Shown piece after piece: positions 42,462 to 51,110 of a DNA stretch of 64,000 bases; positions within the stretch are counted from its first letter, which is position 1; every line of letters starts with the position of its first letter. This stretch comes from Chondromyces crocatus (GTDB taxonomy: Bacteria; Myxococcota_A; Polyangia; Polyangiales; Polyangiaceae). The translations under genes and the position numbers were made by a program. Below the pieces are notes generated by a model. The model was not told where the DNA came from and made no database searches. It saw nothing but the letters and a program-made list of their open reading frames with translations. Location: the NCBI RefSeq assembly GCF_001189295.1, contig NZ_CP012159.1:2680001-2744000 (forward strand), read 5' to 3'.

Positions 42462-42495
42462 CGGGACCGCCCTGTGCGCTCAGCGCGTGATCGGG

Positions 42496-43692
42496 TCAGC
42501 GCCCGACGAGCGCCGGGCTTCCGCTGAACACGATGGCGTCGAGCAGGCGCTCCTCGCGCACCAGGGCGAGCTGAGGTGCCGTGCGGTCGAGGGTGATCGT
42601 TCCCCCAGCGTCCGCGAATCCGCAGGCTTCGGCGCCGAGCTGCGATCCGATGTGCCACAGCGCTCCGGCTGGTGACCATACTTCGCCCTCGAGTCCTTCG
42701 CTCGCTCTTCCCTCATTCTCCCCGCGCTCGCCGTGCCCCGCACTCGGTGCTCGCAGTGTCACCCGCCGCCCCGTGCGCAAGCGCTCGCCCAGCTCCACCG
42801 CGCGCATGTCTTCGAAGGGATCGGTCATCACATGGCTGTCCACGCCCGTGCAGAGGCGCACGCCCGCTGCCCGGAGGGCCGTCACGTCAGGCAAGCCGTC
42901 GCCGAGATCCCGCTCGGTCGTCGGGCACAGGCAGGCGAAGGACCCCGCCTGTCCGAGCAGGGCAGGCTCGTGCGGGGCGAGGTGCGTGGCGTGCACGGCG
43001 ACGAAGCGAGGGGACAGCACGCCCCGCTCGGCGAGCAACTCCACCGGCCTCCGGCCCGTCTCTGCGAGGCAGGCGGTGATCTCGGCCGGCTGCTCGGCGA
43101 CGTGCATGTGGAGGGGAAGCCCGTGTCGGCCCGCGTAGGCCGCGATCTCGGGGAGCCAGTCCGGGGGCACGGCGCGCACGCTGTGGGGGGCCACGCCGAT
43201 CACCACGTCCTCGGCGCCCGCGTAGCGCGCGCGGAGGGCCTCCACGTCGGCGATTGCCGCCTCCAGGGTGGGATCGCAGAACCGTCGCTGCGCGCCCTCG
43301 GGAGCCCTCCCGGCGCCCGCCCGCGCATAGATGACCCGCAGGAGAGCGATGCGGATCCCGGCGTCACGTGCGGCCTGGATCACGGCGTCGGCGAGCACCG
43401 TGCGGTCGGCGTACGGCGTGCCTCCGGGCTGGTGGTGCACGTAGTGGAACTCCCCGACGGTCCGCACGCCGGCGTCGCGCAGCTCGCGGTAGGCCACGAG
43501 GGAGATCTCGTGGATCGACTCCGGCGTCAGCCCGTCGGCGAGGGCGTACATCGCCGTTCGCCAGGACCAGAAGTCGTCCTTGTCGTCCGCTCCGGGGCGC
43601 TGGGCTTCGCCGCGCATCCCCCGCTGGAAGGCGTGCGAGTGCGCGCTCGCCAGGGCGGGCAAGGTCACACCGCGCTCGGTCGTTCGGATCAT
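42496..43692 (-). CDS. hutF: Formimidoylglutamate deiminase
   Basis: A 398-residue amidohydrolase. His18 and His20 in SAHSHAFQRGMRG form the metal site, followed by DDFWSWRTAMY, HMHVAEQPAEI, AVHATHLAP and GVDSHVMTDP; all fit HutF. It converts N-formimidoyl-L-glutamate to N-formyl-L-glutamate and ammonia in the second route of histidine breakdown. The N-terminus is shorter than in many HutF proteins, which start with a small beta sandwich before the barrel, and the next upstream gene ends only 7 nt away. No other hut genes are present, so it lies apart from its pathway. Confidence 0.88.
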   Translation of the reverse strand: MIRTTERGVTLPALASAHSHAFQRGMRGEAQRPGADDKDDFWSWRTAMYALADGLTPESIHEISLVAYRELRDAGVRTVGEFHYVHHQPGGTPYADRTVLADAVIQAARDAGIRIALLRVIYARAGAGRAPEGAQRRFCDPTLEAAIADVEALRARYAGAEDVVIGVAPHSVRAVPPDWLPEIAAYAGRHGLPLHMHVAEQPAEITACLAETGRRPVELLAERGVLSPRFVAVHATHLAPHEPALLGQAGSFACLCPTTERDLGDGLPDVTALRAAGVRLCTGVDSHVMTDPFEDMRAVELGERLRTGRRVTLRAPSAGHGERGENEGRASEGLEGEVWSPAGALWHIGSQLGAEACGFADAGGTITLDRTAPQLALVREERLLDAIVFSGSPALVGR

Positions 43693-43699
43693 GCTCGTC

Positions 43700-45715
43700 T
43701 CACTTTCCCCAGTTCACCACCGGCCGCCCGGGAGGGGTCACCACCGGCATCTCGTGGAACAGCGCTCGCGCCAGATCGGGCAGCGGCGCGCAGGCCGACT
43801 CGCCCAGGTTCACGACCTCGTCCGGGTCGTTCAGCACGTTGAAGCAGTGGAACTCGCCGTCCCACTCGCGCGCCTCGATCTTCATCGGGCCCTGCATCAT
43901 GCCCCAGTTCCTGAACTCGCACTCCCAGACCCAGGTGCAGTTGGTGAGCGGCATCGGCCCCACCGTGCGCGCGGGCCGCGTCACGGGCAACCCGGGCATC
44001 CGGGCGCGGAAGGGGGCGAACGCCGGGTCGTCCCACACGCCGAGCAGATCGAGCAGCGTGGTCGCCAGGTCGAGGTGCCACACGAAGTCCGTCCTGGCGC
44101 TGCGGAGGCTCGCCTCTTCGTCGGGGGAGAGCGTGCCCTCGGGTGCATCGACCCAGGTGGGCACGCGGATCTCCTCCTCGTAGAGTGAGCTGGTGTGCCC
44201 GAGCTGCCAGTGCTCGCGGAACGACTCGCCGTGGTCGGAGGTGTAGACGATCACCGTGCGCTTGCCCGCGTCCGTCGCGCGGAGGTGATCGACGAGGCGC
44301 CCCACCGCCAGGTCCGAGAGGTACACGACGTTCCGGTAGTGGTTGCGGAAGCGCTCGTTCTTCTCCGGCGCCTTGTTCATCTCGCTGGGCTGGAACGGGG
44401 AATGCGCAGGATCGGCCACGTAGGGGTAGTGGATGTTCGAGTAGTGCGCGACGGCGAGGAAGGGCTCACGCAGCTCGCCGATCTCCTGGATTGCGCGGTC
44501 GGTGAGCAGGCGATCGTATGCGCCGTAGTCCAGGTCGGCGCGGGGATCGAGGTTGGCTGCCGCGGCCCGGTGGGAGACGGGGATGTCCTGGAGGTACAGG
44601 CGCATGTTGCCGAACTCGATGTGCTGGCTGGTCCAGTAGGCGGTGTCCCAGCCGGCAGCGTGGGCGTACTCCCAGAGGAGCGGCGCGGTGTGGAGCGTGT
44701 CGAAGCGCTCGGTGGGGGAGACGCCGCTCCAGAGGTTCGAGATGGAGATGGCCGTGGTCGAGGCGTGCGCGCGGGCCTGGAGCAGCGGCAAGCGATCGGG
44801 CATGGCGCGGTGGGTGAATGGCGTGGCTTGGTCGCAGGGCAGCTCGGGGTCCACGCACGTGACGTCGAAGCGCTGGCTCTCCTGGAGGATGAGGAGCACG
44901 TTGCGGGGGCGCGCGGGGCGGGCCGAGAGGGGCGGCACCTTCTCCGGGCGGCGGCGCTGGACGCGGCGGTCCGGGGAGTCGTTGGTGATGCCGAGCTGCT
45001 CCTTCGTCGTGGCCACGAGGCCGTGGACGTAGATCTGGTCGGGCATCGACGACTGCCAGAGGCGGTAGCTGACGGGGATCACGGCGATGCCCCAGAAGGC
45101 GAGGGGCGTCAGCGCGGTGCTCACCGCCCACGCGGCGAAGCCGGGCTGCACCCAGCGACGCGCGAGCCGTAGCGCGACGAGGGCGAGGCCCAGCGCGAGG
45201 GCGAGGTGAAGGAGCACGGCGGGGCGAGAGAGGGGCAGCGTGCAGACCAGCGACCAGGGGAGGGACGCGGAGTGGATCTGCGAGTCGCGGGAGCAGTAGA
45301 GGTTGTAGAAGCCGTGGTAGCCGGCCTGCACGCCCATGGAGAGGGTGAAGAGCAGGACGAAGAGGGCGCCGAGCGGGTGGCGCGCCGCGGTGAGCGCCCG
45401 CCGGATGCGCGCGCCGAGCAGGGGGCGCTTCGTGGGCGTCGGGGGCTTCGTGGACGTCGAGCGCGGAGAGCCCGTGAGCGCTGCCTCTCCTTCGGGCTCT
45501 GCGCGGGGAGAGGCGGCGTGGAGCAAGAGCGCCCAGAAGAGCAGCGAACCCACGGCGGAGGCGGCGTAGCCGAGGGCGTGCGGGCGATCGAAGGTCACGA
45601 TCTGACCCCACCTTCGCACCACGTCCGAGACGAGGACGAACAAGCCCGGTGCCAGCAGGATCGCGATGCCCGGGAGACGGCGCCGACCCACGGACGGGTC
45701 GCTCGGGGACTTCAC
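43700..45715 (-). CDS. Membrane sulfatase-fold enzyme, LTA synthase-like, copy A
   Basis: A 671-residue protein. Five or so membrane helices occupy about residues 15-235 and a sulfatase-fold domain about 265-640. The active-site segment is HASTTAISISNLWSG (Thr320/Thr321 as possible nucleophile), followed by YTSDHGESFREH (Asp494, His495). This is the pattern of alkaline-phosphatase-superfamily phosphoglycerol or phosphoethanolamine transferases (LtaS, OpgB, EptA), rather than true sulfatases with a modified Cys. Likely substrates are membrane or envelope glycans, facing the periplasm. It overlaps its paralogue by 4 nt and ends 7 nt before hutF. Confidence 0.85.
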   Translation of the reverse strand: MKSPSDPSVGRRRLPGIAILLAPGLFVLVSDVVRRWGQIVTFDRPHALGYAASAVGSLLFWALLLHAASPRAEPEGEAALTGSPRSTSTKPPTPTKRPLLGARIRRALTAARHPLGALFVLLFTLSMGVQAGYHGFYNLYCSRDSQIHSASLPWSLVCTLPLSRPAVLLHLALALGLALVALRLARRWVQPGFAAWAVSTALTPLAFWGIAVIPVSYRLWQSSMPDQIYVHGLVATTKEQLGITNDSPDRRVQRRRPEKVPPLSARPARPRNVLLILQESQRFDVTCVDPELPCDQATPFTHRAMPDRLPLLQARAHASTTAISISNLWSGVSPTERFDTLHTAPLLWEYAHAAGWDTAYWTSQHIEFGNMRLYLQDIPVSHRAAAANLDPRADLDYGAYDRLLTDRAIQEIGELREPFLAVAHYSNIHYPYVADPAHSPFQPSEMNKAPEKNERFRNHYRNVVYLSDLAVGRLVDHLRATDAGKRTVIVYTSDHGESFREHWQLGHTSSLYEEEIRVPTWVDAPEGTLSPDEEASLRSARTDFVWHLDLATTLLDLLGVWDDPAFAPFRARMPGLPVTRPARTVGPMPLTNCTWVWECEFRNWGMMQGPMKIEAREWDGEFHCFNVLNDPDEVVNLGESACAPLPDLARALFHEMPVVTPPGRPVVNWGK

Positions 45716-47868
45716 GGGGGGAGGTGGCCCTTGCGCCTGCCGCTCGGCTCCGCGGGGCGAGGTGGCTGCACCTCGGGGTCCCGCCCGTCGCCCTGGAGCG
45801 CGGTCGGGGGCAGCGGCTTCTTCTGGAGTGCCGCCGCGCCAGGGTCTCGCGGCATCGGCAGCGCGGCTTCGCTGCCGGGCGGACCCCCGAAGATGCCGTT
45901 GGCGAGCGTCGTGAGATCACCGCACGCTTCCGGACCCAGATCGCGCTCCTCGCGCGGATCGTCGAGCACGTCGTAGCAGTGCCAGGTGCGATCCCACTCG
46001 CGCGCTTCCAGCTTGCGCGAGCCGCGCATCATGCCCCAGTTGCGGAACGCGCAGCCCCAGATGCCCGTGCAGTTGGTGAGCGTCACCGTGGCCGGACCGC
46101 CCAGGGGTCGGAGCAGGCTGCGGCCGATCATCGCCTCGCGGTAGTCCGCGAGCGCGGGCTCGTCCCAGAGGCCGAGCAGATCGAGCACCGTCGGGGTCAC
46201 GTCGGTGTGGAACACCAGCTCGTCACGCGCCGTCCGGAGCGAGCGCGCCTCGTCCGCGCGCAAGGTCCCCTCGGGGGCATCGATCCACGCGGGCACCCGG
46301 ATCTCCTCGTCGAGCACCGCGCCCGTGTGGCCGAGCTGGCCATGCTCGCGGAACGCCTCGCCGTGATCCGAGGTGAAGACGATGACCGTGCGGTCACCGA
46401 ACGGCGCGCTCCGCACCGACTCGATCAGCGAGGCGATGGCCTTGTCCTGCCGGTGCACGGCGTTCAGGTAGAGGTTCCGGTAGCCCTCGTTGTCCTGGGG
46501 CGCCTTGCTGGTGGTCGAGGGCTGGAAGGGGGCGTCCGCCGGGTCCTCCAGGTACGGCACGTGGGTGTTGCCGAAGTGCGCGACCGCGAAGAACGGCTCG
46601 TGCAGGCGCGGCAGTTCCGCGGCCACCCGGTCGACGAGCAGCCGGTCATCGGCGCCGAGATCGATGTCCGCCACCGGGTCCAGCTCCGTCGCGCCGCACT
46701 GGTGCGAGGTCGGCAGGTCCTGCACATAGAGCCGCGAGTTCGCGAACATCATGTGGTGGCTCGTCCAGTACGCGGCGTCGAACCCGGCGCTCCGCGCATA
46801 GTCGAAGAGCAGCGGGTAGCCGTGGAGGTCCTCGCGCGAAGCCACGGGCTGGAGCCCGGACCAGAGCACCGCGAGGCCAATCGCCGTCGTGGAGGCGTTC
46901 GAGCGCATCTGCGTCAGCGGCAGGCGATGGGGTAGTGCCGCGTCCACCTGCGGCGTGGCGCGGCATCCAGCGAGATCCGCGCCGTTCGCGCCGGGCTTTT
47001 GCAGCGCGGCGTGGCCTGCGTCTCCACCCGGTGTGGAGCAGGCCACGTCGGCGCGCACGCTCTCGGTCAGGATGAACAGCACGTTCCGCGGCGCAGCCTG
47101 GCGCGGCGTGGTGACCGGCAGCGCGGGGGGCGTCCGCAACCCTGGCCGGATCTGGGCCGAGGAGCCGACGCCGGCCATCTCCTTCATCAGCCCGCCGACC
47201 GCGTGGAAGTAGATCACGTCGGGCGTGGACGCCTGCACCTTGCGGTAGGAGCAGGGCACGAAGAACACCGCCACCGCCGCGACCAGCGCGCCGACGCCAG
47301 CGACACGCGTCGTCGTCGTGCCGCGGGGGCGCACCACGCGGCGCCCCGCCCAGAGCAGCACGGCCGCGGCCGTCGCTGGCAGCAACATCGACTGGAGGAA
47401 GTTCTTCCCGTCGGCTTCGAGCTGACTGAACAAGCTCTCGGCGAGCGAGGTGCCGAACAAGGTGGCGTCCAGGTTCAGGTAGGTCGCGTATTGCCGGTGG
47501 AAATAGAGCTGCCCGCCCACCGCCAGCGCCGCGAAACCGATGAACAGCCCACCGGCCGCCCAGCGCAGCACCCCCCGCCGACTCGACGCGGCATAGAGCA
47601 AGAGCCCCCACAGCACCGCGCTCTCGATCACCGCCCCGACGTAGCTCGCCACGTGGATCCCACCGAGCTCCAGCAGCCGGTCGGCGCGCAGGTGCGCGTC
47701 GAGCGCCACCACCAGCAGGGCCGGAAGCAGCAACACCACCACCGCGAGCACCCGGCGAGCGCGCGCCATCCCCCGAAGGCGTGCCGCCGTCCTTCCGCCC
47801 GGACCACTCCGGGGAGCGGAGGGGGGCGGATCGTCCGGTGGTTGCGAGGTGGGTACGTCGGTTCGCAC
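45712..47868 (-). CDS. Membrane sulfatase-fold enzyme, LTA synthase-like, copy B
   Basis: A 718-residue paralogue of the protein at 43700-45715. It has N-terminal membrane helices (about 35-235), then NASTTAIGLAVLWSG (Thr327/Thr328) and FTSDHGEAFREHGQLGH. The two share WTSxH, PVSH/PTSH, IRVPxWxDAPEGTL and LTNCTxxWxCxFRNWGMM, so they arose by duplication. The start used is GTG 47868; an alternative is ATG 47769 with GGGG close upstream, which removes 33 polar residues. The C-terminus is Pro/Arg-rich. Two adjacent copies may form a complex or act in sequence on the same envelope polymer. Confidence 0.82.
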   Translation of the reverse strand: MRTDVPTSQPPDDPPPSAPRSGPGGRTAARLRGMARARRVLAVVVLLLPALLVVALDAHLRADRLLELGGIHVASYVGAVIESAVLWGLLLYAASSRRGVLRWAAGGLFIGFAALAVGGQLYFHRQYATYLNLDATLFGTSLAESLFSQLEADGKNFLQSMLLPATAAAVLLWAGRRVVRPRGTTTTRVAGVGALVAAVAVFFVPCSYRKVQASTPDVIYFHAVGGLMKEMAGVGSSAQIRPGLRTPPALPVTTPRQAAPRNVLFILTESVRADVACSTPGGDAGHAALQKPGANGADLAGCRATPQVDAALPHRLPLTQMRSNASTTAIGLAVLWSGLQPVASREDLHGYPLLFDYARSAGFDAAYWTSHHMMFANSRLYVQDLPTSHQCGATELDPVADIDLGADDRLLVDRVAAELPRLHEPFFAVAHFGNTHVPYLEDPADAPFQPSTTSKAPQDNEGYRNLYLNAVHRQDKAIASLIESVRSAPFGDRTVIVFTSDHGEAFREHGQLGHTGAVLDEEIRVPAWIDAPEGTLRADEARSLRTARDELVFHTDVTPTVLDLLGLWDEPALADYREAMIGRSLLRPLGGPATVTLTNCTGIWGCAFRNWGMMRGSRKLEAREWDRTWHCYDVLDDPREERDLGPEACGDLTTLANGIFGGPPGSEAALPMPRDPGAAALQKKPLPPTALQGDGRDPEVQPPRPAEPSGRRKGHLPP

Positions 47869-48214
47869 GTCGGGGGCGCAAGCCTAGCCAGGATTCTCCC
47901 TCTCTGGAACCTGGCCGTCACCCGCCTGTCACCGATGCCCTGAAGAGCTTCTCCTGCACCGGCCCTGATCGACCGCCTTCCAGCCCGTGACCTTGGGGTC
48001 GAACGGGTCCCGTCGGTACGGCAGAGGCGCATCGTCACGGCAGAGGCGCATCGCCTTGGGCACCCCGCTGTGTGCCGTGGTGGAATCCATCCACCGTGTC
48101 AGCCATCCACCGTCGGCAAAGACGAGCACGCTCTTCGGCGTCGATGGGTCCGTTTCTCTGGCCGACAAATCCTTCGACGGGTCGAGTTGGCCTGCGCTAG
48201 GACCCGGGAGTCCC
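47869..48214. other. 346-nt gap with a short direct repeat, no convincing gene
   Basis: The gap separates divergent genes and must contain promoters for both directions. CGGCAGAGGCGCATCG occurs twice in tandem around 48018-48052. A minus-strand frame (stop 47929-47931) reads WLTRWMDSTTAHSGVPKAMR and onward but has no supported start and could be a gene remnant. Confidence 0.4.
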
Positions 48215-49510
48215 ATGCCCCAGCAGCTCTCGCTCCCTCTCGCCGCCGCGACGCCCGGGCCTGTGGAACCACTTGCCAGGTCGGCCGACGCACCGCCTGC
48301 ACCGGCGCCTTCTCCCTCGATGACTGCAGCACCCTCACCAGAACGCGCGACCTCGACGGCCACGGCGCCCTCACCGCCTCCGGCCTCCGCGTCGGAAGGC
48401 CCCGCTGCCGAGCGCCCCTCTCCGCCCGATACCGCGGACGTTGCGAAGCTCTCCGCCGAGCTCGAGGCTGCCCTCTTGCGCGAGCTGCTCGAGACCTACC
48501 ACGCGCTCAACTACAGCCACTTCCGCCGCAAGCTCCAGCCTGCGGTGATCGCCCTCTCGGACACCGCAGGTCGGCTCGGCCGCTGGGTGGCGGACGCGCG
48601 CTTGATCGAGATCGGCCGGCGCCTGGTGCTGGAGCAGCCCTGGGGCGTGGTGGTCGAGGTGCTCAAGCACGAGATGGCGCACCAGTACGTCTACGAGGTG
48701 CTGAAGGTCACCCACGAGACCGCGCATGGTCCCAGGTTCCGCGAGGTCTGCGAGACGCTCGGCATCGACGCCGTGGCCGCGGGCATGCCCACCGCCGTCT
48801 CGACCCCGGAGGAGAACCGCGTCCTCGAACGCATCTCGCGGCTCATGGCGCTCGCCGAGAGCGCGAACGTCCACGAGGCCGAGGCGGCCATGGCCGCAGC
48901 GCAGCGGCTGATGCTCAAGTACAACCTCGACCTCGCCCAGACGCGCGCCGTGCGTCGCTACGGCTTCCGTCACGTCGGCAAACCGACCGGCCGGGTGACC
49001 GAGAGCGAGCGGATCGTGGGCGGCATCCTCGTGAAGCACTTCTTCGTCGAGGCGATCTGGACGCCGATGTACCTGCCGCTGGAGGGCAAGCGCGGCAGCG
49101 TCCTGGAGATCTGCGGGACCACGGCGAACCTGGAGATGGCGGCTTACGTCCATGCCTTCCTGCACCACACGGCCGAGCAGCTCTGGCTCGCGCACAAGCG
49201 GGCGAACGGGATCCAGGCGAACCGGGATCGCCGCACGTTCACGGCCGGGGTGATGCTCGGCTTCCTGGAGAAGCTGAACGCCGAGCGGAAGCGCGAGATC
49301 GAGAAGGGCCTGGTCTGGGTCCAGGATGCCGACCTGTCCGACTACTACCGGGCGCGCTACCCGCGGGTGCACCACGTGCGCCACAGTGGCAACCAGCGCA
49401 CCGAGGCCCACGCCCACGGGCGCGCGGCGGGGCGGCAGATCGAGCTGCGGCGTCCCCTGGAAGGCGAGGGGCGGCGGGGGAGCATGCTCCTGCCCCCGAA
49501 GCGCGGCTGA
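48215..49510 (+). CDS. SprT-like zinc protease with DUF2786 domain
   Basis: A 431-residue protein starting at ATG 48215. Residues 1-75 are a Pro/Ala/Ser-rich low-complexity leader. Residues about 85-190 form a SprT-like domain with HEMAHQYVYE (H152ExxH156), a gluzincin-type zinc motif. Residues about 205-270 match DUF2786: ERISRLMALAESANVHEAEA, then MAAAQRLMLKYNLDL. The remainder is helical and ends in a basic tail. SprT/Spartan-type proteases cut DNA-crosslinked proteins, and the basic tail is compatible with nucleic-acid binding; the role here is inferred. Confidence 0.82.
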   Translation: MPQQLSLPLAAATPGPVEPLARSADAPPAPAPSPSMTAAPSPERATSTATAPSPPPASASEGPAAERPSPPDTADVAKLSAELEAALLRELLETYHALNYSHFRRKLQPAVIALSDTAGRLGRWVADARLIEIGRRLVLEQPWGVVVEVLKHEMAHQYVYEVLKVTHETAHGPRFREVCETLGIDAVAAGMPTAVSTPEENRVLERISRLMALAESANVHEAEAAMAAAQRLMLKYNLDLAQTRAVRRYGFRHVGKPTGRVTESERIVGGILVKHFFVEAIWTPMYLPLEGKRGSVLEICGTTANLEMAAYVHAFLHHTAEQLWLAHKRANGIQANRDRRTFTAGVMLGFLEKLNAERKREIEKGLVWVQDADLSDYYRARYPRVHHVRHSGNQRTEAHAHGRAAGRQIELRRPLEGEGRRGSMLLPPKRG

Positions 49511-49554
49511 GGAGGCGGCGTGAGGCGCGGCCGAGCCGTGCGATACTCGGCGGC

Positions 49555-49983
49555 ATGTCCCTGAGCCGCTTCGAACGAGGGGCCATCGTGGCCGAGCTGA
49601 CGGATGACGTCGTCTCCGTGGCCCGCCGGATGCGCGACTTCCACGTCGGCTGCGTGGTGGTGGTGCGCGAGGAGCGCGTCATCGGCATCGTCACCGATCG
49701 GGACCTGGTGCTGCGGGTGATGGCCGAGGGGCTCGACCCTTCCCGGACGTGCATGGAGGACGTGGTGACCTACCACCCTGCCACGCTGGCCCGGGAGGAC
49801 AGCATCGAGACGGCGCTGGTGATGATGCGAGAGCGGTGCGTGCGGCGGCTGCCCATCGTGGACGCCGCCGGCAAGGTGACGGGGATCGTGACCGCCGACG
49901 ACCTCATCTCGCTGCTCTCGCAGGAGCTCGCCGATCTGGGGGCGGGCATCCGCGAGAACGTGGACGCGACCGAGAGCCGGTGA
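49555..49983 (+). CDS. Tandem CBS domain protein
   Basis: A 142-residue protein starting at ATG 49555. It consists almost entirely of two CBS motifs: ARRMRDFHVGCVVVVRE with GIVTDRDLVLRV, then MMRERCVRRLPIVDAAGKVT with GIVTADDLISLL. Such pairs bind adenosyl nucleotides and regulate a partner, usually as dimers. The gene is 44 nt after the SprT-like gene in the same direction. No catalytic domain is attached, so the partner is unknown. Confidence 0.88.
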   Translation: MSLSRFERGAIVAELTDDVVSVARRMRDFHVGCVVVVREERVIGIVTDRDLVLRVMAEGLDPSRTCMEDVVTYHPATLAREDSIETALVMMRERCVRRLPIVDAAGKVTGIVTADDLISLLSQELADLGAGIRENVDATESR

Positions 49984-50019
49984 CGATCGAGGGGGTGGCG
50001 TCGGGCGCCGAGGCAGGGG

Positions 50020-51102
50020 TCAGGGGCAGCGCGACACCTGGATGTCTTGCTCCAGCGCGTCGGAGAAGTTCCACACGTCGGCGAACCGGACGACGAGCTG
50101 CTGGTTGTCGATGCTCACCACCTCGACCGTCCCTTCCATGAACGAGCCACCACCGCCCGAGCAGACGCCGGGCGCGCCACCGGGGGACTGCTCGCTGAAG
50201 TGCGCGGTGAGGTTGGGATCGGACAGCGAGTACACACCGGGCGTCTGGTAAGCGAGCGGCAAGCCGACGCTCACGCGCCATTCCTTCAACAGGCACTGCT
50301 CGTCGCCGCCGTAAGGATCGGCGCAGGTGGCGCCGTTCGTCCCGATGAGCACGAAGAGCGTGTCGGGATCGAGGCCGCCGCCGCCCGTGGTGGTGCTTCC
50401 ACTGCTGCTGCTGCCGCCGCCGTTGAAGGGAGGGAACTGGTCTCCGCGCAGGGCGAGCGCTTCCATGAGACGTTCAGGGAGCGGCTCGGTGGGATTCGAT
50501 GCGCAGCGGGCGACCTGGTAGTCCCCGTCCAGGATGCCGAAGGTCGGATCCGACGTCCCGCTCACCCGCACATGGATGATGTCGTCGTCGACGCTCAGGA
50601 CCTCGATCGTTCCCGTGAGCCCGGAGCCTCCGCCGCCCATGCAGGTGTTCGTGTTCGGATCGGCTTGCTCCATCGAGACGAAGGCCTGGAGCTGCGGATC
50701 CAGCAGATCGTAGATCCCCGGGGTCTGGTAGGCGACGGGGAGCTGGAAGTGGAGCAGCCAGCCAGTGTCGCAGCCCGGGCCTCCCAGCGCGTAGGGGTTG
50801 CCGCACGACGCGCCCAGCGAGCTGATGAAAACGAAGAGCGTCTCCGGATCGCCGACGACCGGGCCGCTGCCCGTGCCGGTGCTCCCCACGCTGGTGGTGG
50901 TGCTCTCCCCGGAGCCGGGCAGCTCGTGGGGAAGGAGCGCGACACCGCTCGGGAAGACGTCACCTGGCGTGTTGCCTCCGGTGCCGCCCCCTTCGCCGTG
51001 CGCACCCCCGATCACGGTGGGCTCGAGACATGCGGAGGCGAACAGCGACAGCACGGCACTTACGGTAAGAAGATGCTTCCAAGAACCCGATCGGCTTAGC
51101 AT
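50020..51102 (-). CDS. Two-repeat putative lipoprotein
   Basis: A 360-residue protein. Residues 1-25 are a lipoprotein signal ending LFASAC. Two homologous repeats follow (about 85-205 and 243-360), each with the pattern DPxTLFVxI, an NPYALGG/DPYGG segment, LPxAYQTPGxYxL, a Gly-rich Cys segment (CMGGGGSG / CSGGGGSF), then GTxEVxSxD and a final Cys. Repeats are joined by Gly/Ser/Thr linkers. Disulfides are likely. It is a surface or periplasmic protein of unknown function, divergent from the gene at 51111 with an 8-nt gap. Confidence 0.75.
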   Translation of the reverse strand: MLSRSGSWKHLLTVSAVLSLFASACLEPTVIGGAHGEGGGTGGNTPGDVFPSGVALLPHELPGSGESTTTSVGSTGTGSGPVVGDPETLFVFISSLGASCGNPYALGGPGCDTGWLLHFQLPVAYQTPGIYDLLDPQLQAFVSMEQADPNTNTCMGGGGSGLTGTIEVLSVDDDIIHVRVSGTSDPTFGILDGDYQVARCASNPTEPLPERLMEALALRGDQFPPFNGGGSSSSGSTTTGGGGLDPDTLFVLIGTNGATCADPYGGDEQCLLKEWRVSVGLPLAYQTPGVYSLSDPNLTAHFSEQSPGGAPGVCSGGGGSFMEGTVEVVSIDNQQLVVRFADVWNFSDALEQDIQVSRCP

Positions 51103-51110
51103 GCCCCTTC

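Noticed and set aside
47929-48363. Minus-strand gene in the gap before the SprT-like gene
   Set aside because: No supported start; half of it is antisense to the SprT-like gene. It may be a remnant but cannot be supported.
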